Shown here one piece after another: positions 43,832 through 55,531 of a stretch of 64,000 nucleotides of DNA. Location of the stretch: positions 434,001 through 498,000 of the forward strand of contig CP099423.1 of NCBI GenBank assembly GCA_024114885.1, given 5' to 3'. Numbering within the stretch: position 1 is the stretch's first letter; each line of letters begins with the position of its first letter. Under the pieces are notes generated by a model that was not told where the DNA came from, did no database searches, and saw only the letters and a list, made by a program, of their open reading frames with translations. This DNA is from Septoria linicola. Taxonomy: Eukaryota > Ascomycota > Dothideomycetes > Mycosphaerellales > Mycosphaerellaceae. The position numbers were made by a program, and so were the translations under genes.

Positions 43832-44585
43832 TTATGCCAACTTTGGCTGTTTGACATTCGCTCTGTGCTTCTTCATTGACTCTCCAACAGTTGCACCATT
43901 CTTGATATCCTTCGCAACATTCTCGTCAGCCTCTACTTGCGAGGCTATCAGATCAATAGCCTGCTCCGCCAGATCTTTCGGCAGACACACTACTCCATTA
44001 AGATCGGCTATCAGGATGTCTCCTGGATGTATATACGAGTCTTGATCTTCGCTGTTGAACCGGACTGGGGCATTGATCTCGCTGACTCGTGCGACTTCAG
44101 CGGGCGCTGTTGTACCGATATCCTTGGCAAACACTGGAAAGTTGAGATCACGATGTTCTTGAAGATCGCGTAGTCTGCCATCTATGATCGTGCCAGCGGC
44201 TCCAAGATGTTGTGCTCGTGTGCTCATCAGGCCGCCATAACATGCATTGATCATCTTCGGCGGGGCTGAGATGAAGATCACGGATCCTCCTGGGACAGAG
44301 TCGATGTAATGCCCTTGAGGCTTTGGGTCGTTTTCGTAGTTCTTCCTGACATACTTCACGGTGTATGCTGGGCCGATGATCTTGGTTGGCCCTTCCTGTC
44401 GTCTTGGGGACCACATGGTCAGACCTGGGAGGAAGCCTCCATGAGGAACTTTGAGCTTTGTGAGTGCATCTGCCACGTCACAGCTGCACTAGATAGTCAT
44501 TCATCGATATTCATGGGCGAGGAGGTGTACTAATTTACCTTGTGAAAGGCTCCAAGGCTTTTACGATGTTCTTCACTGCGCTCAT
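43832..44585 (-). CDS. RraA-like / 4-hydroxy-4-methyl-2-oxoglutarate aldolase family protein
   Basis: Family of metal-dependent oxaloacetate decarboxylases and HMG aldolases with the RraA fold. Exon 1 (44585-44539) encodes MSAVKNIVKALEPFT; a 55-bp intron (GTAAAT..GCAG) joins it at a Ser codon to exon 2 (44483-43832), for 232 residues. The family opening CDVADAL follows the junction. The active-site segment near residues 110-130 reads MSTRAQHLGAAGTIIDGRLRD, with the G..G.I.DG..RD core that binds metal and substrate. Family length and motif order are normal, so activity is likely. The physiological substrate in fungi is unclear. Confidence 0.9.
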
Positions 44586-46306
44586 GATGAATTAGACTGT
44601 AGACGCGAATGCTGTTGCTAACAACTTGGTTGCCTGAGAGGTAGACCAGAATGTGGTTATCAATCTATATGTATGTGTTCACCTTACAGGAGCATTCTGA
44701 GGTGGTAGCCATCGACCTCCGATGTCGCTGTCAACGCCAAGCCAAGCTCACCTATCATCAATAACAAGACGCGTTCTGTGACACCACTATCACCGTATCT
44801 CGCCTCATTAATATCATTCGTGTCGGTGCCCATATCACCCCGACCGAGGTAGCATACACGGAATCAGACGCCTGCAATTGCGCCCAGTTCTTGGACCGTG
44901 ATTGGATGTCAGCCAAAGGTCAGCCTGGGGGACGCACGCGACTGGGAACGCGTTCTTCGCGTATGCTCTGAGGTGTGGACTTCTGCCACGAGCGGTCCTT
45001 AACAGGATTACTAACCACAGGTAGATACCTCACCTTGTTCGGTGGAGAAAGGCCGGACTGGTCTTGAAAAAGGCTCCTGCACACCAAACAAGGAAAACGA
45101 CAGTCAAATCACGAACGTGCTCATTCTTTGCGCACACATAAAGCCAGCTCAGTCATCAAGCATCGGGACCAGTGAATCGAATGATTGTGGTTTGTTCCAG
45201 GCCTCAAGTCCGATAGCTCCTTCTGTCACTCAGTGCAGTCGACGGCACAAGCCCTAACTTAGGAATATCCTCATATGCCTCACTCGATGCGCAATGCGCG
45301 ACTAGGTGATCTGTCCTTCACGAGGCCAGAGGTCATCTCCTACTTACCACAGTATCAACTTCTATGTTGAGTGCCATGCAGCTTGAACGGCATGCTTGAT
45401 CAAGATATTAACTGCTCGAACCGGCATCTGTGGAGATTTTATGGTCCTGTGAAATAGTACCTGTCGAGCCTGACTTCTGCTTTGATCCGAATGCAATGGC
45501 TCGGACAGTATAGGACAGGATCAAGCAGGATCAAGGTGACCTTCGTGTTCCTTGACCTGGTAGCAATATCATTTCAAGATGTACTTGGCGTCGGTCGTCC
45601 CGAGGCATGCCCAGAGCAAACTCGCAATAGCATGATCCTGCATCGTGGCTGAAAGTCCGTCCTGAGACTTTGCCGCAAGACTCATTTCATGTTTGGCACA
45701 CAGCGGCCGCACCGCCTCTGTCACGACTCATGTGATGTTTGTTGTACCAGGTTGCCCAAGCCTTCCCCGCAGTCTCGAGACAGATGCGTGCAGGTACGTA
45801 TCCCTGTCGCGAAGACCTTAATGGCTAGCGTACGAATAAGAAGCAGCTCGATATCTACTTCGCATCAGTATCCCAGTTGTGGGCAACGCGGGGCAAAAGA
45901 CAGGTATCGTAAGACCTGGCACCACAATGCTCCGGTCAGTGGTCGACGATAGCACTCTGATGGAAGTCGAGCGCATAGTCCTCGTACCATATAGGCAAGC
46001 GTTCACGATTGAGGATCCAGTTCCTGAGGACTGAATGTGCGGTCTCTATCGGACAGGAGTCTATGAGAAGGTCGATCTTAACGTCAAGAAGCTGTCGAGT
46101 CGTTAAGCATGCGGCTCCTCCTCACCATCCGATACGCCGCTGAGGAGAAATGAATCGGCCAGAACACCGAGGAGACGCTTGCGCACGAGAAGCCAGTTGC
46201 GAGCAGGTATAAAGAGGAGATGGCGTTCTCACACTGCGGCCTCTCGAGAAGCTCGTTCACACATATATCTTTCTGTTCCAATTGACTACATCCGATAGGC
46301 GTTTTC
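44586..46306. other. Intergenic 1.7 kb between divergent genes
   Basis: This is the promoter region of the RraA-like gene (minus) and the alcohol dehydrogenase (plus). A 10-bp word, aggatcaagc/g, is repeated in tandem near 45519-45538. No frame with coding character was found. Confidence 0.45.
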
Positions 46307-47624
46307 ATGAAGGCTCTCATCTACAATGGAGTTGGAAAGTACAAGGTCGTGGATAAGGAGATTCCTAAACTCGTCGATGGCACCGATGTGCGTATCTTGT
46401 GGGGCAGTCGTCTTTCTAGCGTGCCTTGATTCTTGATCGCCGGCTTCAATCAATTCGCTTTTAGGTCTCGAAGCGCAGACTGACCTTCAGTCGCAGGTGA
46501 TAGTGAAGATGCAACGGACCACTATTTGTGGATCAGATCTGCACATCCTGAAAGGAGACGTCCCTACGGTGACAGACGGCAGAACCCTCGGACACGAAGG
46601 CATTGCAGTAATTACGGAAGCTGGCGGCGAAGTCAAGAACTTCAAGAAGGGCGACCGCGTGCTTATTCGGTGTATCACTTGCTGTGGCACTTGTCAATTC
46701 TGCAAGAAAAGGTTAGCAAAGATCCCATCATGTCACACACTACCACCTTGAGTTAGCCTGATGTCTATTCTACAGCATGGCCGATTCGTGCCGCAAGGCT
46801 GGCTGGATCCTAGGACATACCCACGATGGTACTCAAGCCGAGTATGTCAGGATCAAGTATGCCGACACATCGTTGTATCCAGTGCCGCCCAATGTCGACG
46901 AACGGACGCTCCTGGTATTCAGTGACATCCTGCCGACTGGCCTAGAAGTCGGTGTGCTTCGCGGAAAGGTCACACCAGGCTGCACGGTAGCGATCGTCGG
47001 CGCAGGTAAACTTCGTCCTGGTTGTGACACCTTCACATACTGATGCTACTGCAGGTCCCGTGGGTCTTGCGGCTGGACTCACTGCTCAGCTATACGCCCC
47101 ACGCAAGCTTGTCTTCTTCGACATGGACGACTACCGCCTCTCCATAGCCAAGCAGATGGGTGCAACCCATACTTACAACGTCAAGAACCTCCAAGGTTCG
47201 ATCCGAGAGCTCGCAGCCGAGCACATTGACGAGGCCGACGGCTTCGACGTCGTCATGGAGGCAGTGGGCATTCCAGCCACCTTCAACATGTGTGAAGATC
47301 TGGTCGGCCTGGGTGGACACATTGCAAACATGGGAGTCCACGGCAAAAGCGTCGATCTTCACATCGATCGCTTATGGTCTCGAAGCACCACCATCAGTAT
47401 GGCGCTGGTTTCTGCGCACACGATCCCAACTCTGCTTGACCTTGCTGCCGCAGGCAAGATTGATGCTAGTGCTATGGTAACACACGGTAAGCAATACTGC
47501 CATTGCTAGGTGGCATGTTTCTGACTGCTGCTTAGACTTCAAGTTCAAAGACATTGAGAAAGCTTATGATCATTTTGGCCGTGCCTCCGAGACCAAGTCA
47601 CTCAAGGTCAGCATCGAATTCTAG
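46307..47624 (+). CDS. Zinc-dependent medium-chain alcohol dehydrogenase
   Basis: NAD(P)-dependent zinc alcohol dehydrogenase. Five exons: 46307-46387, 46497-46711, 46776-47005, 47055-47486 and 47536-47624, giving 348 residues. Catalytic zinc ligands fit C38 (TICGSDLH) and H60-E61 (LGHEG). Structural zinc is bound by C90, C93, C96 and C104 (CGTCQFC..C). The Rossmann glycine motif spans the third intron (VGAG|PVGLAA). The pattern resembles the fungal group close to bacterial isopropanol or formaldehyde dehydrogenases; the substrate is not fixed by sequence. The first intron is unusually long here (109 bp) and starts GTGCGT. All five junctions keep phase. Confidence 0.92.
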
Positions 47625-48767
47625 CCTGTTAGATATGATGTCAAGCTGTAGATAATTTGTTGTATCCCGCAAGGCTGTCTGCACTCATGACGTCGTGAAT
47701 TACTGTCTCGGAAAACATCCCAGGTGCTTAGCCTGCTCGCGCCGAACGGTACCAGGGTCGACAGCCACGCGTGGTCGTTTGAGTTGTTCAATGACAGAAG
47801 CTTGACGGCCCTTTCTGCAGAGCGAATTGCATGTGGAACGGAGGCCTGAGTGCGTGCCTGAAGCGGGTCTGTTCAGGTGCTCAGAGAAATCGTAGCTCGA
47901 TTAGACAAGCAGCGGCGATACGTCATGCACCTCTGTTGAGGGAGCAGTCGGCATAAACATTGTGTGGAAGCGTGAAGAGCAAGACGCGTCGTCAACGCGT
48001 CGTCTCGTCAAACGTGGTTCAGCAGCGCCAAGAATTCACCACCGCTAGCTGCCGATGGTCAATCATCACATACAATCGTTCCTCCATCGACTGTACGTTG
48101 TCCATCAGAGAGTTCACCAACTTATGAAGTACACGTAGTGCTACCAATAGTTCAAGTGACGTGACTGCTCGGGCAGCAGAAGCGCGGTGAACGATCATCA
48201 CGGAGAGAAGGCGATGTGCAAGTGCCGTCATTCTCGTCATAAGGAGTACCTGGGCATGCTTCTGGATGAACGTTATTCTGAACTACGAATTAACTTGACT
48301 CGCGGCGGCTACAAGAACCTGTGACCACGGTCCTCGAAGTGGTCTTCCCGACGCGCGAACTCCCAGATCGTGTTGTAGACTACATATTCGCTGCAGTCAC
48401 TCGACCTGATAACTCTGATGAAAGTGCCAATGGCAGTCTTCTCCGCAACGTCTTGCGGCTAGTGAGTATCCGTCATCTTGCACCGGCAATCCTCCGCCTT
48501 CCCAACCAGCAAGTCGACATGGATTCTCCAGGCCTGATGCCTCCTAGCCAGCACGCCCGGAAAATAGCCGATGGTGAACGCATCGATATCTGGGAGGCCC
48601 TAAGAAAGAATGAGTAAGTATGCAAGTCCTAGCCCCAGCGATCATTCTTTCCCATACCAGGTAAGCAAAATCGCAGCAGTTTTGCACTTCCTCGAGTCTC
48701 TCGCTCTAGTTCTTGTTTCGTGCCCGGATGAGGATTGCCCGTGTGCATCGACTTGCCGCCGCGCAAG
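47625..48767. other. Intergenic 1.1 kb
   Basis: A frame at 48294-48617 opens with an F-box-like word (ELPDRVVDYIFAAV) but has no upstream ATG; it may be a gene fragment. The 150 bp before 48768 should hold the promoter of the next gene. Confidence 0.35.
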
Positions 48768-50302
48768 ATGGGCAGTACGCAGGTCTATCACGACCCGACG
48801 TACATGAAGGAAGTCTGGGGCCTGTTCGGCGTTGGCGTGGCTGTTCTCTTGGCTCGTTTCGCTGTTCGGCTGCGAACAGTGGGCTTCCGGCAGTTCGCTG
48901 GCGATGACTATATTTCGATCTTGGTATTGGCATGCTATGCTGCCGATGCTATCACAGTAGGGCTTCCCTCGTACGAGTTCCTGTCCGGATATCGCTGATG
49001 ATATTACAGGTTACAATCACATACTTCGAAGGGACCAATGTCGACTTTTCTGAAGATGAGGTCAGCAGACTTACAGCAGCGCAGATTAAGAGTGTAGAAT
49101 ATGGCTCGAGGATGCAGCTGTTGGCATGGTACACCTACGTGACCCTCATGTGAGCCATAAGCAATGATGACGGCAGAGATAACATTCGCTGACTGGTGCC
49201 ACGCAGATGGGGACTCAAGGGCTGTATGTTGTTCTTCTTCGGTCGCCTCACCTTTGGGTTGACGCAAGAGAGATATGTCAAAGCACTTGGTGTCACATGC
49301 GGCATTACCTACCTGGCGATGCTCCTCACGATTACCACCAGCTGCCATCCCATCCACCTAAACTGGCAAGTTCGGCCTAAACCACCAGAGCATTGCGAAC
49401 TCCGGATTCAGAACTTTTATGTTTGCACGGTGTTAAACGTTACCACCGATGCTGCATTACTGGCAGTGCCGCTGCCTCTGCTATGGAAACTCAGGGTGCC
49501 ACTTCGCAAGAAAATCACGCTCGGACTCCTCCTTTCATCAGGAATCTTCATCATCACTGCAGCTATTGTCCGGATCATTATGACACTGAAGTCGAATCCT
49601 TCAGCTACCACGATCAATCGATGGGGAGTCAGGGAGACTATTACCATGATATGTGCAGTGAATGCCCCGATTCTGAAGCCACTGACAATGAAGTCGTTCT
49701 ACACCCGAGGATTCAGGTTGTCAGGCTCGCACCTTCGTTGGTGCCTTCAGCCTGACGCAGAAGCAGAAGGTTCAGACTCCAACGGCAAGTCAAGCGATGG
49801 TACTAGCAAGAGCAAGAATGGATCGTCCCTCAGCTGGCCAAACCGCAAAGTCCAGGAAACGGAGCTTATGAACTTCCATGAGAGCAGAGCTGGCAGTAGG
49901 ATCGATACAGGAATGCCACCGCAGGGGCCAATCAGACCGCCGACTATTTTGACGCCCATTGCAGCTCAGCTACAAGACATCGAAAGGATTGATACACGAC
50001 TTGATGCAAATCAAAGTCAAGACGACATCGTGCGCCAGGACCGATCATTCGAACGAGGTGAATATTTCGGCAGTATGGACATTATGGAACGTGGTCGTGG
50101 GCCGACACCAGTCCCAATTGAGATCATCGATGCTCAACCACTCTACATGTCGCCAGCAGTAGGCTCCCTCATACTTCCAGATCAGCCGGATCCTGCCAGA
50201 CGACGGTGGTCAGAGCAGATACGTTACGGCCGATTGGCGAGACAATGGCGGGATCTAGGACGACCAGTCAGCATGCAGTGGTTCAGAAAGGCTTCAAATT
50301 AA
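48768..50302 (+). CDS. Rhodopsin-like (PTH11-related) integral membrane protein
   Basis: Member of the large fungal family with a rhodopsin-like seven-helix domain (the integral-membrane part of PTH11-type proteins). Three exons: 48768-48956, 49010-49149 and 49207-50302, 474 residues. The start MGSTQVYHDPTYMKEVW is followed by VGVAVLLARFAVRLRT and DDYISILVLACY, then YVTLIWGLKGCMLFFFGRL across the second intron. The typical TTSCHPIHLNWQ, AVPLPLLWKLRVPL and ICAVNAPILKPL blocks follow. The C-terminal 180 residues are hydrophilic and disordered. There is no CFEM domain, so it is not a classical Pth11 receptor. A sensory role is possible but inferred. Confidence 0.88.
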
Positions 50303-50525
50303 GTGTAGACGTGACGAGAAAGTATGTACAGCAAGGCGCTACCGGGATCAGGGATGTTCTGTTTATGGCAAGATACCCATTTGCGCGTTGAATGTATTCG
50401 GTGGGACGATTCATGAGAATTGGACGACATTGATATGAGATGATGAAAAGCGAAAAGACAAAGGATAGACTACAATTCTCGCAAGATAGGTACGGAAAAG
50501 TTCTTAGCACCCTCGTGCCGTCAAT

Positions 50526-52012
50526 CTAAACGCGCTTGTTTTGGATGTGGTCAATAGCTTCCAACAGATACCCTACGAACACTTTGGGATTCTCAGTCGC
50601 TGGAAAGTGGCCAAGTCCCTTCATGGCAGAATGCTTTCCACCCTTGATCTTGTCGCATGTGGCTTGTGACATTGCAGGAGTGTTCGACCAGTCGTATTCA
50701 TCCGTCAGCATGTAGACTGGGCAAGCCTTGGTGTCGATGTCCTTCATCCTCGAGCGACCATCCCAGCCGCCAAAGAAGAAGTCCAGATCGCCGTGGAAGA
50801 TACCATAGGCTTGGGCGGAGTATAAGTGCCAAATGAGCTGGCGGTTGCGCTGGGGAGCCGTAGGACTCATCATGCCATAAATCCACTCAGGGGCATACAA
50901 CGCCTGATTAACATATGGAGAGCGATCATTCCAGTCACGATCCATGTTGAGATAGTCTGCGCCTTGCATCGGGATCGTGCCACCGCAGCCAACTTCTTTG
51001 TAGCGGATAGCGCACGCGAGGGAGATCTGACCTGCCATCGAAGCACCGCAGATGATGGGTTTGTTGAGCCCGAGCTTCTTGACAAAAGCAGCGATACAGC
51101 CCACGTAAGTGTCTTCATTGTTCGTGTGATTACCTGGGTGATAACCTTCGTATGGAAACGAGCGGCCGCGTGCCTGATCACAATGTTATCAGAATAATGC
51201 TGTTCTATGTGGGGCGCTGTACGAATATATCACTTACCGGAAGATCGAAAGCAATCATGCGGCATTTTTTCCTCATTCGCTCATCGTTCATCACGCCGTG
51301 ATATTATCGGGAGTCACTGCCGGCGGTATGCAAGAAGACGATTTCCTGATCACCCGATCCCGACTCTTCATAGAAGACTTTGCATTTTCCCCAGATCGGA
51401 ATGTCCTTGAGGTAGACGTAACGTCCGACGATGTGGCCCGTGTCGACCTCTGGCTCCTGATCTGCAGGTGTCTCGCCCGCGTGAGCATCATGTACCAGCT
51501 CGAGCACTCTGCGCCAGATGTGTGTCCACCTTGCGAACTCGATCATGTCACCATCAATCGAGATGCCTTCCTGCTTGATATTCATGCCGAACATGCCCTG
51601 ATATGTGTTAGCAGTCTTCTTCGATAGCATTCCACATTCTTGAACGCACCCAAAATGATTGGTACGGCATGACTGGTGTAGTCTTCATGAACTCTTGCCA
51701 TTGCTCAGGCAGAGCTGACAGAGCAAAGGAGCAGCCTTGAGTGGTGCCGCCAGAAATGTCAACCTTGCCATTCTGAACAGTGATCACAATAGCTTTGTCG
51801 GACCCAGCAGCTTTGATGCCGAAAGTTGCAGGCTCGGTGATGGCATTCGAGTCGGCAAATGCCTTCAGCTCGCCATCGGTTTGAGCAGCCTTGTTGGCCT
51901 TTGGTAGGGCTGCGGAAAGCGCAGATGGTAGATCAGACCAAGCGTGAGCCATATTGTCGTTATTGCTATTGGATGAGGTAGTCTTTTGACGTTTCGACTG
52001 TCTAGGCGCCAT
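50526..52012 (-). pseudogene. SCP2-like domain fused to alpha/beta hydrolase, one internal TAA
   Basis: Three exons, 52012-51650, 51597-51238 and 51173-50526, form one continuous reading of 455 residues apart from a TAA at 51306-51304. The N-terminal 150 residues resemble an SCP2 sterol-carrier domain (CSFALSALPEQWQEFMKTTPVMPYQSFW then GMFGMNIKQEGI). The remainder is an alpha/beta hydrolase with oxyanion segment LHTAGSDSR, nucleophile elbow CGASMAGQ and catalytic His in GLGHFPATENP. The stop falls directly after LHTAGSDSR, where relatives continue with a Gln-Tyr pair as I recall them. I see no intron that removes it without deleting conserved residues. All other junctions are clean, so inactivation is recent, or the base is an assembly error. 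Confidence 0.72.
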
Positions 52013-52702
52013 TTTTGGAGTCCAGGAAAATGCTCAATATATGTTTTTTGGTGTGACCACCACAGTCGTCTTGTCTGATCACAAAGTCCAATGGGAATGA
52101 GGAAAAATGCTTGCTATGTCAGTGAGGAGGAATCGAAGTACTCCTCATTTTATGTACCTACATAGTCAGCATGGCTGCACCCGGGCTGCGGATTGAAGTG
52201 TCATTCGCTGTCTCTGATGATATTCTTGAGCTGACATCCTAGTTCCGTGACCTGGAGCGAACCGTCTACCAACGTTGTGGTACGCGGTGCGGGGAATCTG
52301 TCAGAAGGAGCTTGATGTGAGCTCTCTGTTGCAAAACAGGTGTTGGCAGAGACACATGCACGTCTGTTCAAATATTTCAGGCACAACGTTAGGATGCCTG
52401 ACAAGGGATCGCGGTTGACCGGATATGATGGGCCAGACTGCAAAAGTCCCTTGCTATTCCCGGAAGGTAAGACGAACGCGAGATCGGACTTAAATGCTGG
52501 ATGACATAGTGGGCCGCATTGGGAACCCCGCGCAAGCTCGGCTTACCTTAGAAAACCACAACCACCATTAGTAATGACGCAGAAGACGACTACGAACGCT
52601 CTTTGATACTTAGCATTGTCCTTGAGCACTTGTCGATCAACCATCAGCTCAAAAGATCGCATTGTAAACGACTGCGGAATTGCAGCAGCAACTACTTTCA
52701 TA
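52013..52702. promoter_or_regulatory. Divergent promoter region, hydrolase / SSADH
   Basis: These 690 bp separate two head-to-head genes. No distinct motif was identified. Confidence 0.45.
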
Positions 52703-54359
52703 ATGGCACCAAATCTCCCGTTCAAGGTAGGTCAGCTAGCTTCACTTAACATGTGGCGACCTTAGACTTACCAGATTCATAGTTGAACAACCCAGAATTG
52801 TTTCATGACCAGGCTCTGTCTGCTGGTAGCTGGGTAGAGGCCAAGTCTGGCAAGCGATTTGACGTCTATGGTATGGAACTCTCGTCATGCCACGATTCCA
52901 CATGACTGACAGATTAGATCCTGGTAATGGAAAGGTGTGGGCGACATGCCCAGACTGTGGTCCAGACGATGTAGATACTGCTGTGACAGCTGCGCACGAG
53001 GCTTTCCAGGAATTCAAGAAGGTCAATCCTAGAATCCGAGCACAATGCCTGCTCAAGTGGGACCAGCTCATTCGCGAGAACCGAGACGATCTGGCACAAA
53101 TAGTCACATACGAGACTGGTAAACCACTGTTCGAGTCTCAGGGCGAGCTGGACTACGCTCTCGGATTCACGTGGTGGTTTGCAGGTGAGGCAGAGCGAGT
53201 GCAGGGCACTATCCAGGTGCCAGCAGCACCGAACCGACGTGTATTTACCGTCAAGCAGCCCATTGGTGTCGCTGTGGCGCTCGTCCCATGGAACTTCCCA
53301 ATTGCCATGATTCTCCGGAAGGCAGGTGCAGCTCTTGCTGCTGGCTGTACCATGATTGTGAAGCCCTCTCCGGAAACACCATTCTCGGTTGCGGCATTGG
53401 CACATCTTGCTGAGAAGGCTGGATTCCCCAAAGGCGTCTTCTCCGTACTGCAAACCAGCCTTGAGAGCACTCCAGCCCTCAGTGAGGCCTTGTGCAGACA
53501 CGCTCTTGTGAAGAAGGTGACCTTCACTGGTAGCACGAGAGTTGGCAAGCTGGTTGCAAAGATCTGCTCAGATGGCCTGAAGAAGTGCACACTCGAGCTT
53601 GGTGGCAACTGCCCGTTCCTGGTGTTCGACGATGCTGACCTCGAAGCTGCCGCAACGCGTAAGTCCGTTCTCATTCCTTCCGAATCACAATGCTAATGCT
53701 TTCATACAGAACTCATGGCGCTGAAGTGGCGCCACGCTGGTCAAGCGTGTATCACCGCCAATCGTGTCTACGTCCAGAAGGGCGTCTACGACAAGTTCGC
53801 CGATATCCTCGCCCGGAAGACGAAAGAGCTGGTCGTTGGACACGGTTCCGACTCGAAGACCACAATGGGTCCAGTGACAACCGAGCGCAGCCTGGACAAG
53901 GCCTCGCAGCAGGTGGAAGATGCTGAGAAGCAGGGTGGAAAAGTCATCCTCGGCGGCAAGAAGCTCCACGGCACATCAGGATATGATGGATACTTCTTCG
54001 AGCCCACCATCATCACTGGTGCAAAGGAGGGTATGCAGATCGCGCAAGAGGAGACATTCGCACCTGTCATGGCTTTGTTTGAATTCGACACAGAAGAGGA
54101 GGCGGTCCGCAAGGCAAACGATACCAGCATGGGTCTTGCCAGCTATTTCTTCACCAAGAACGTTGACCGTACGTGGCGACTGCTCGAGAACCTTGAGGCT
54201 GGCATGATTGGTATGAACACTGGCAATGCTTCTGCTGCGGAATCTCCATTTGGCGGTATCAAGGAGTCTGGCTACGGCAAGGAGTCAGGAAAGGACGTCG
54301 CCGTGAACGAGTACATGATCACGAAGACCGGTACCTTGACGCTGGATGGTCAATATTAG
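52703..54359 (+). CDS. uga2: Succinate-semialdehyde dehydrogenase
   Basis: NAD(P)-dependent oxidation of succinate semialdehyde to succinate in the GABA shunt. Four exons: 52703-52726, 52783-52870, 52918-53658 and 53710-54359; 500 residues. The catalytic Cys is C298 (HAGQACITANRVYVQ) and the general base E264 (TLELGGNCPFLVFDDADLE). The cofactor segment VPWNFPIAMILRKAGAALAAGC is intact, as is the C-terminal SPFGGIKESGYGKESG. The HAGQ.C..ANR wording and GKPLFESQGE are typical of SSADH within the aldehyde dehydrogenase superfamily. The first exon has only eight codons and depends on splicing at 52727-52782. No mitochondrial presequence is apparent, which matches cytosolic Uga2. Confidence 0.95.
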
Positions 54360-54553
54360 ATGTAGTCTGTACGGATTCTAGGCAGTACCACAATGAGTTG
54401 TGTCTGAGCAACTTGGTTCGTGTCGAAAGTTGTCTTGTCAACCGTGTTCCTCGATGGGCGCAAGGAATCATTTTTGTGCATCCGTCTCGAACCATTGGAA
54501 AGCTCAAGATTCTCGTGCTGTACGGGGTATCTTGCCGTCAGACCACGAACAAG

Positions 54554-55531
54554 ATGACCGTGAGCCAATTGCCTCCTGAGCTGTGGCAACAAGTCTTCCG
54601 CAACGCGTGTTTAGACCAAGATAATGAGTGCAGCTGGGTGCACTTCTGGCTCAAAGCACGGCAAGTAAGTCGATCCTGGAGGGCCCATGTTGCTGAAACA
54701 TATCTCGATCTCTTCGTACGGCACCCGAAGCGTACCATCATACACTTTGACTGCGGGTGGCACTATGTCCAAGATCGGAGGTGCCAGTTTGCGGTAGAAA
54801 TGACTTATGACCGCCTGGACAAGAACAACAAAGCAAGAGCTGTATTCAAAGAGGGCAACGATCCCAATGGTACCGCAGATTTCTTGCAAAGTGGAGACGA
54901 GGAATACAAAAGCGAATACGCGAAGACGAAGTATGAAGTCATATGGAGAAACAACATCGAGGAGTACTTAGACGGAGCTTTCGATCGAACCCCATATGTC
55001 ATCTCCGTCAAGGGCCTCTCGCTTGACAGTGAACTGCCAGGTCTGCAATTTGACACAAAGAGCCGCGAGATAAGTTTTGAATGGGAGACGATGCTGAATG
55101 CATTTTGTCAGGAGTATGCTGAGCTGCACAAACGAGATACTGAGAAGATGTCGCGTCTTGCTGCAATAGGGCGTGACGCTGTGAGCTCCGCGAGGACCGA
55201 AGAGGCCAAAGCTACAGCCATGATGAATGCGGTGAAAGCTCTCTTTGGATCGAAGTCGTCGAACCTCAAGGATGTTCGTCGCCACAGGATCAAGAAGTTT
55301 TACAAGGCAAACTATGGCGATGATGCCGATATTGATGATATCGGTAGGGCTTACGAGAAAGAACAACTGAGGAGAATCGAGCACGCCTATGGCGTCGGCA
55401 AGGACGAGGACGAAGATGATGAGGATGGAGATATGGTAGATGATGATTTCGCAGACGAATTCGAGTCTAAAGCGGATGAGTCGGAGGAATGGGGTACGGA
55501 TAGTGGCTCTGATGAGGACGTGGACGCCTGA
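54554..55531 (+). CDS. F-box protein with acidic C-terminal tail
   Basis: Single exon of 325 codons starting at ATG 54554. An F-box occupies roughly residues 4-50 (QLPPELWQQVFRNACLD, then WLKARQVSRSWRAHVAETYL), suggesting a Skp1-binding SCF substrate receptor. The middle contains a Lys/Arg-rich helical region around KDVRRHRIKKFYKANYG. The last 50 residues are extremely acidic (DEDEDDEDGDMVDDD). No LRR, WD40 or kelch repeats follow the F-box, so the substrate is unknown. The upstream frame remains open to 54398 without an ATG. Confidence 0.8.
   Translation: MTVSQLPPELWQQVFRNACLDQDNECSWVHFWLKARQVSRSWRAHVAETYLDLFVRHPKRTIIHFDCGWHYVQDRRCQFAVEMTYDRLDKNNKARAVFKEGNDPNGTADFLQSGDEEYKSEYAKTKYEVIWRNNIEEYLDGAFDRTPYVISVKGLSLDSELPGLQFDTKSREISFEWETMLNAFCQEYAELHKRDTEKMSRLAAIGRDAVSSARTEEAKATAMMNAVKALFGSKSSNLKDVRRHRIKKFYKANYGDDADIDDIGRAYEKEQLRRIEHAYGVGKDEDEDDEDGDMVDDDFADEFESKADESEEWGTDSGSDEDVDA

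Noticed and set aside
45519..45538. Tandem aggatcaagc/g word
   Set aside because: Only two copies of 10 bp in intergenic DNA; not distinguishable from chance.
48294..48617. Frame with F-box-like word ELPDRVVDYIFAAV
   Set aside because: No upstream ATG after a TAA at 48291 and no splice that supplies one; kept only as a possible fragment.
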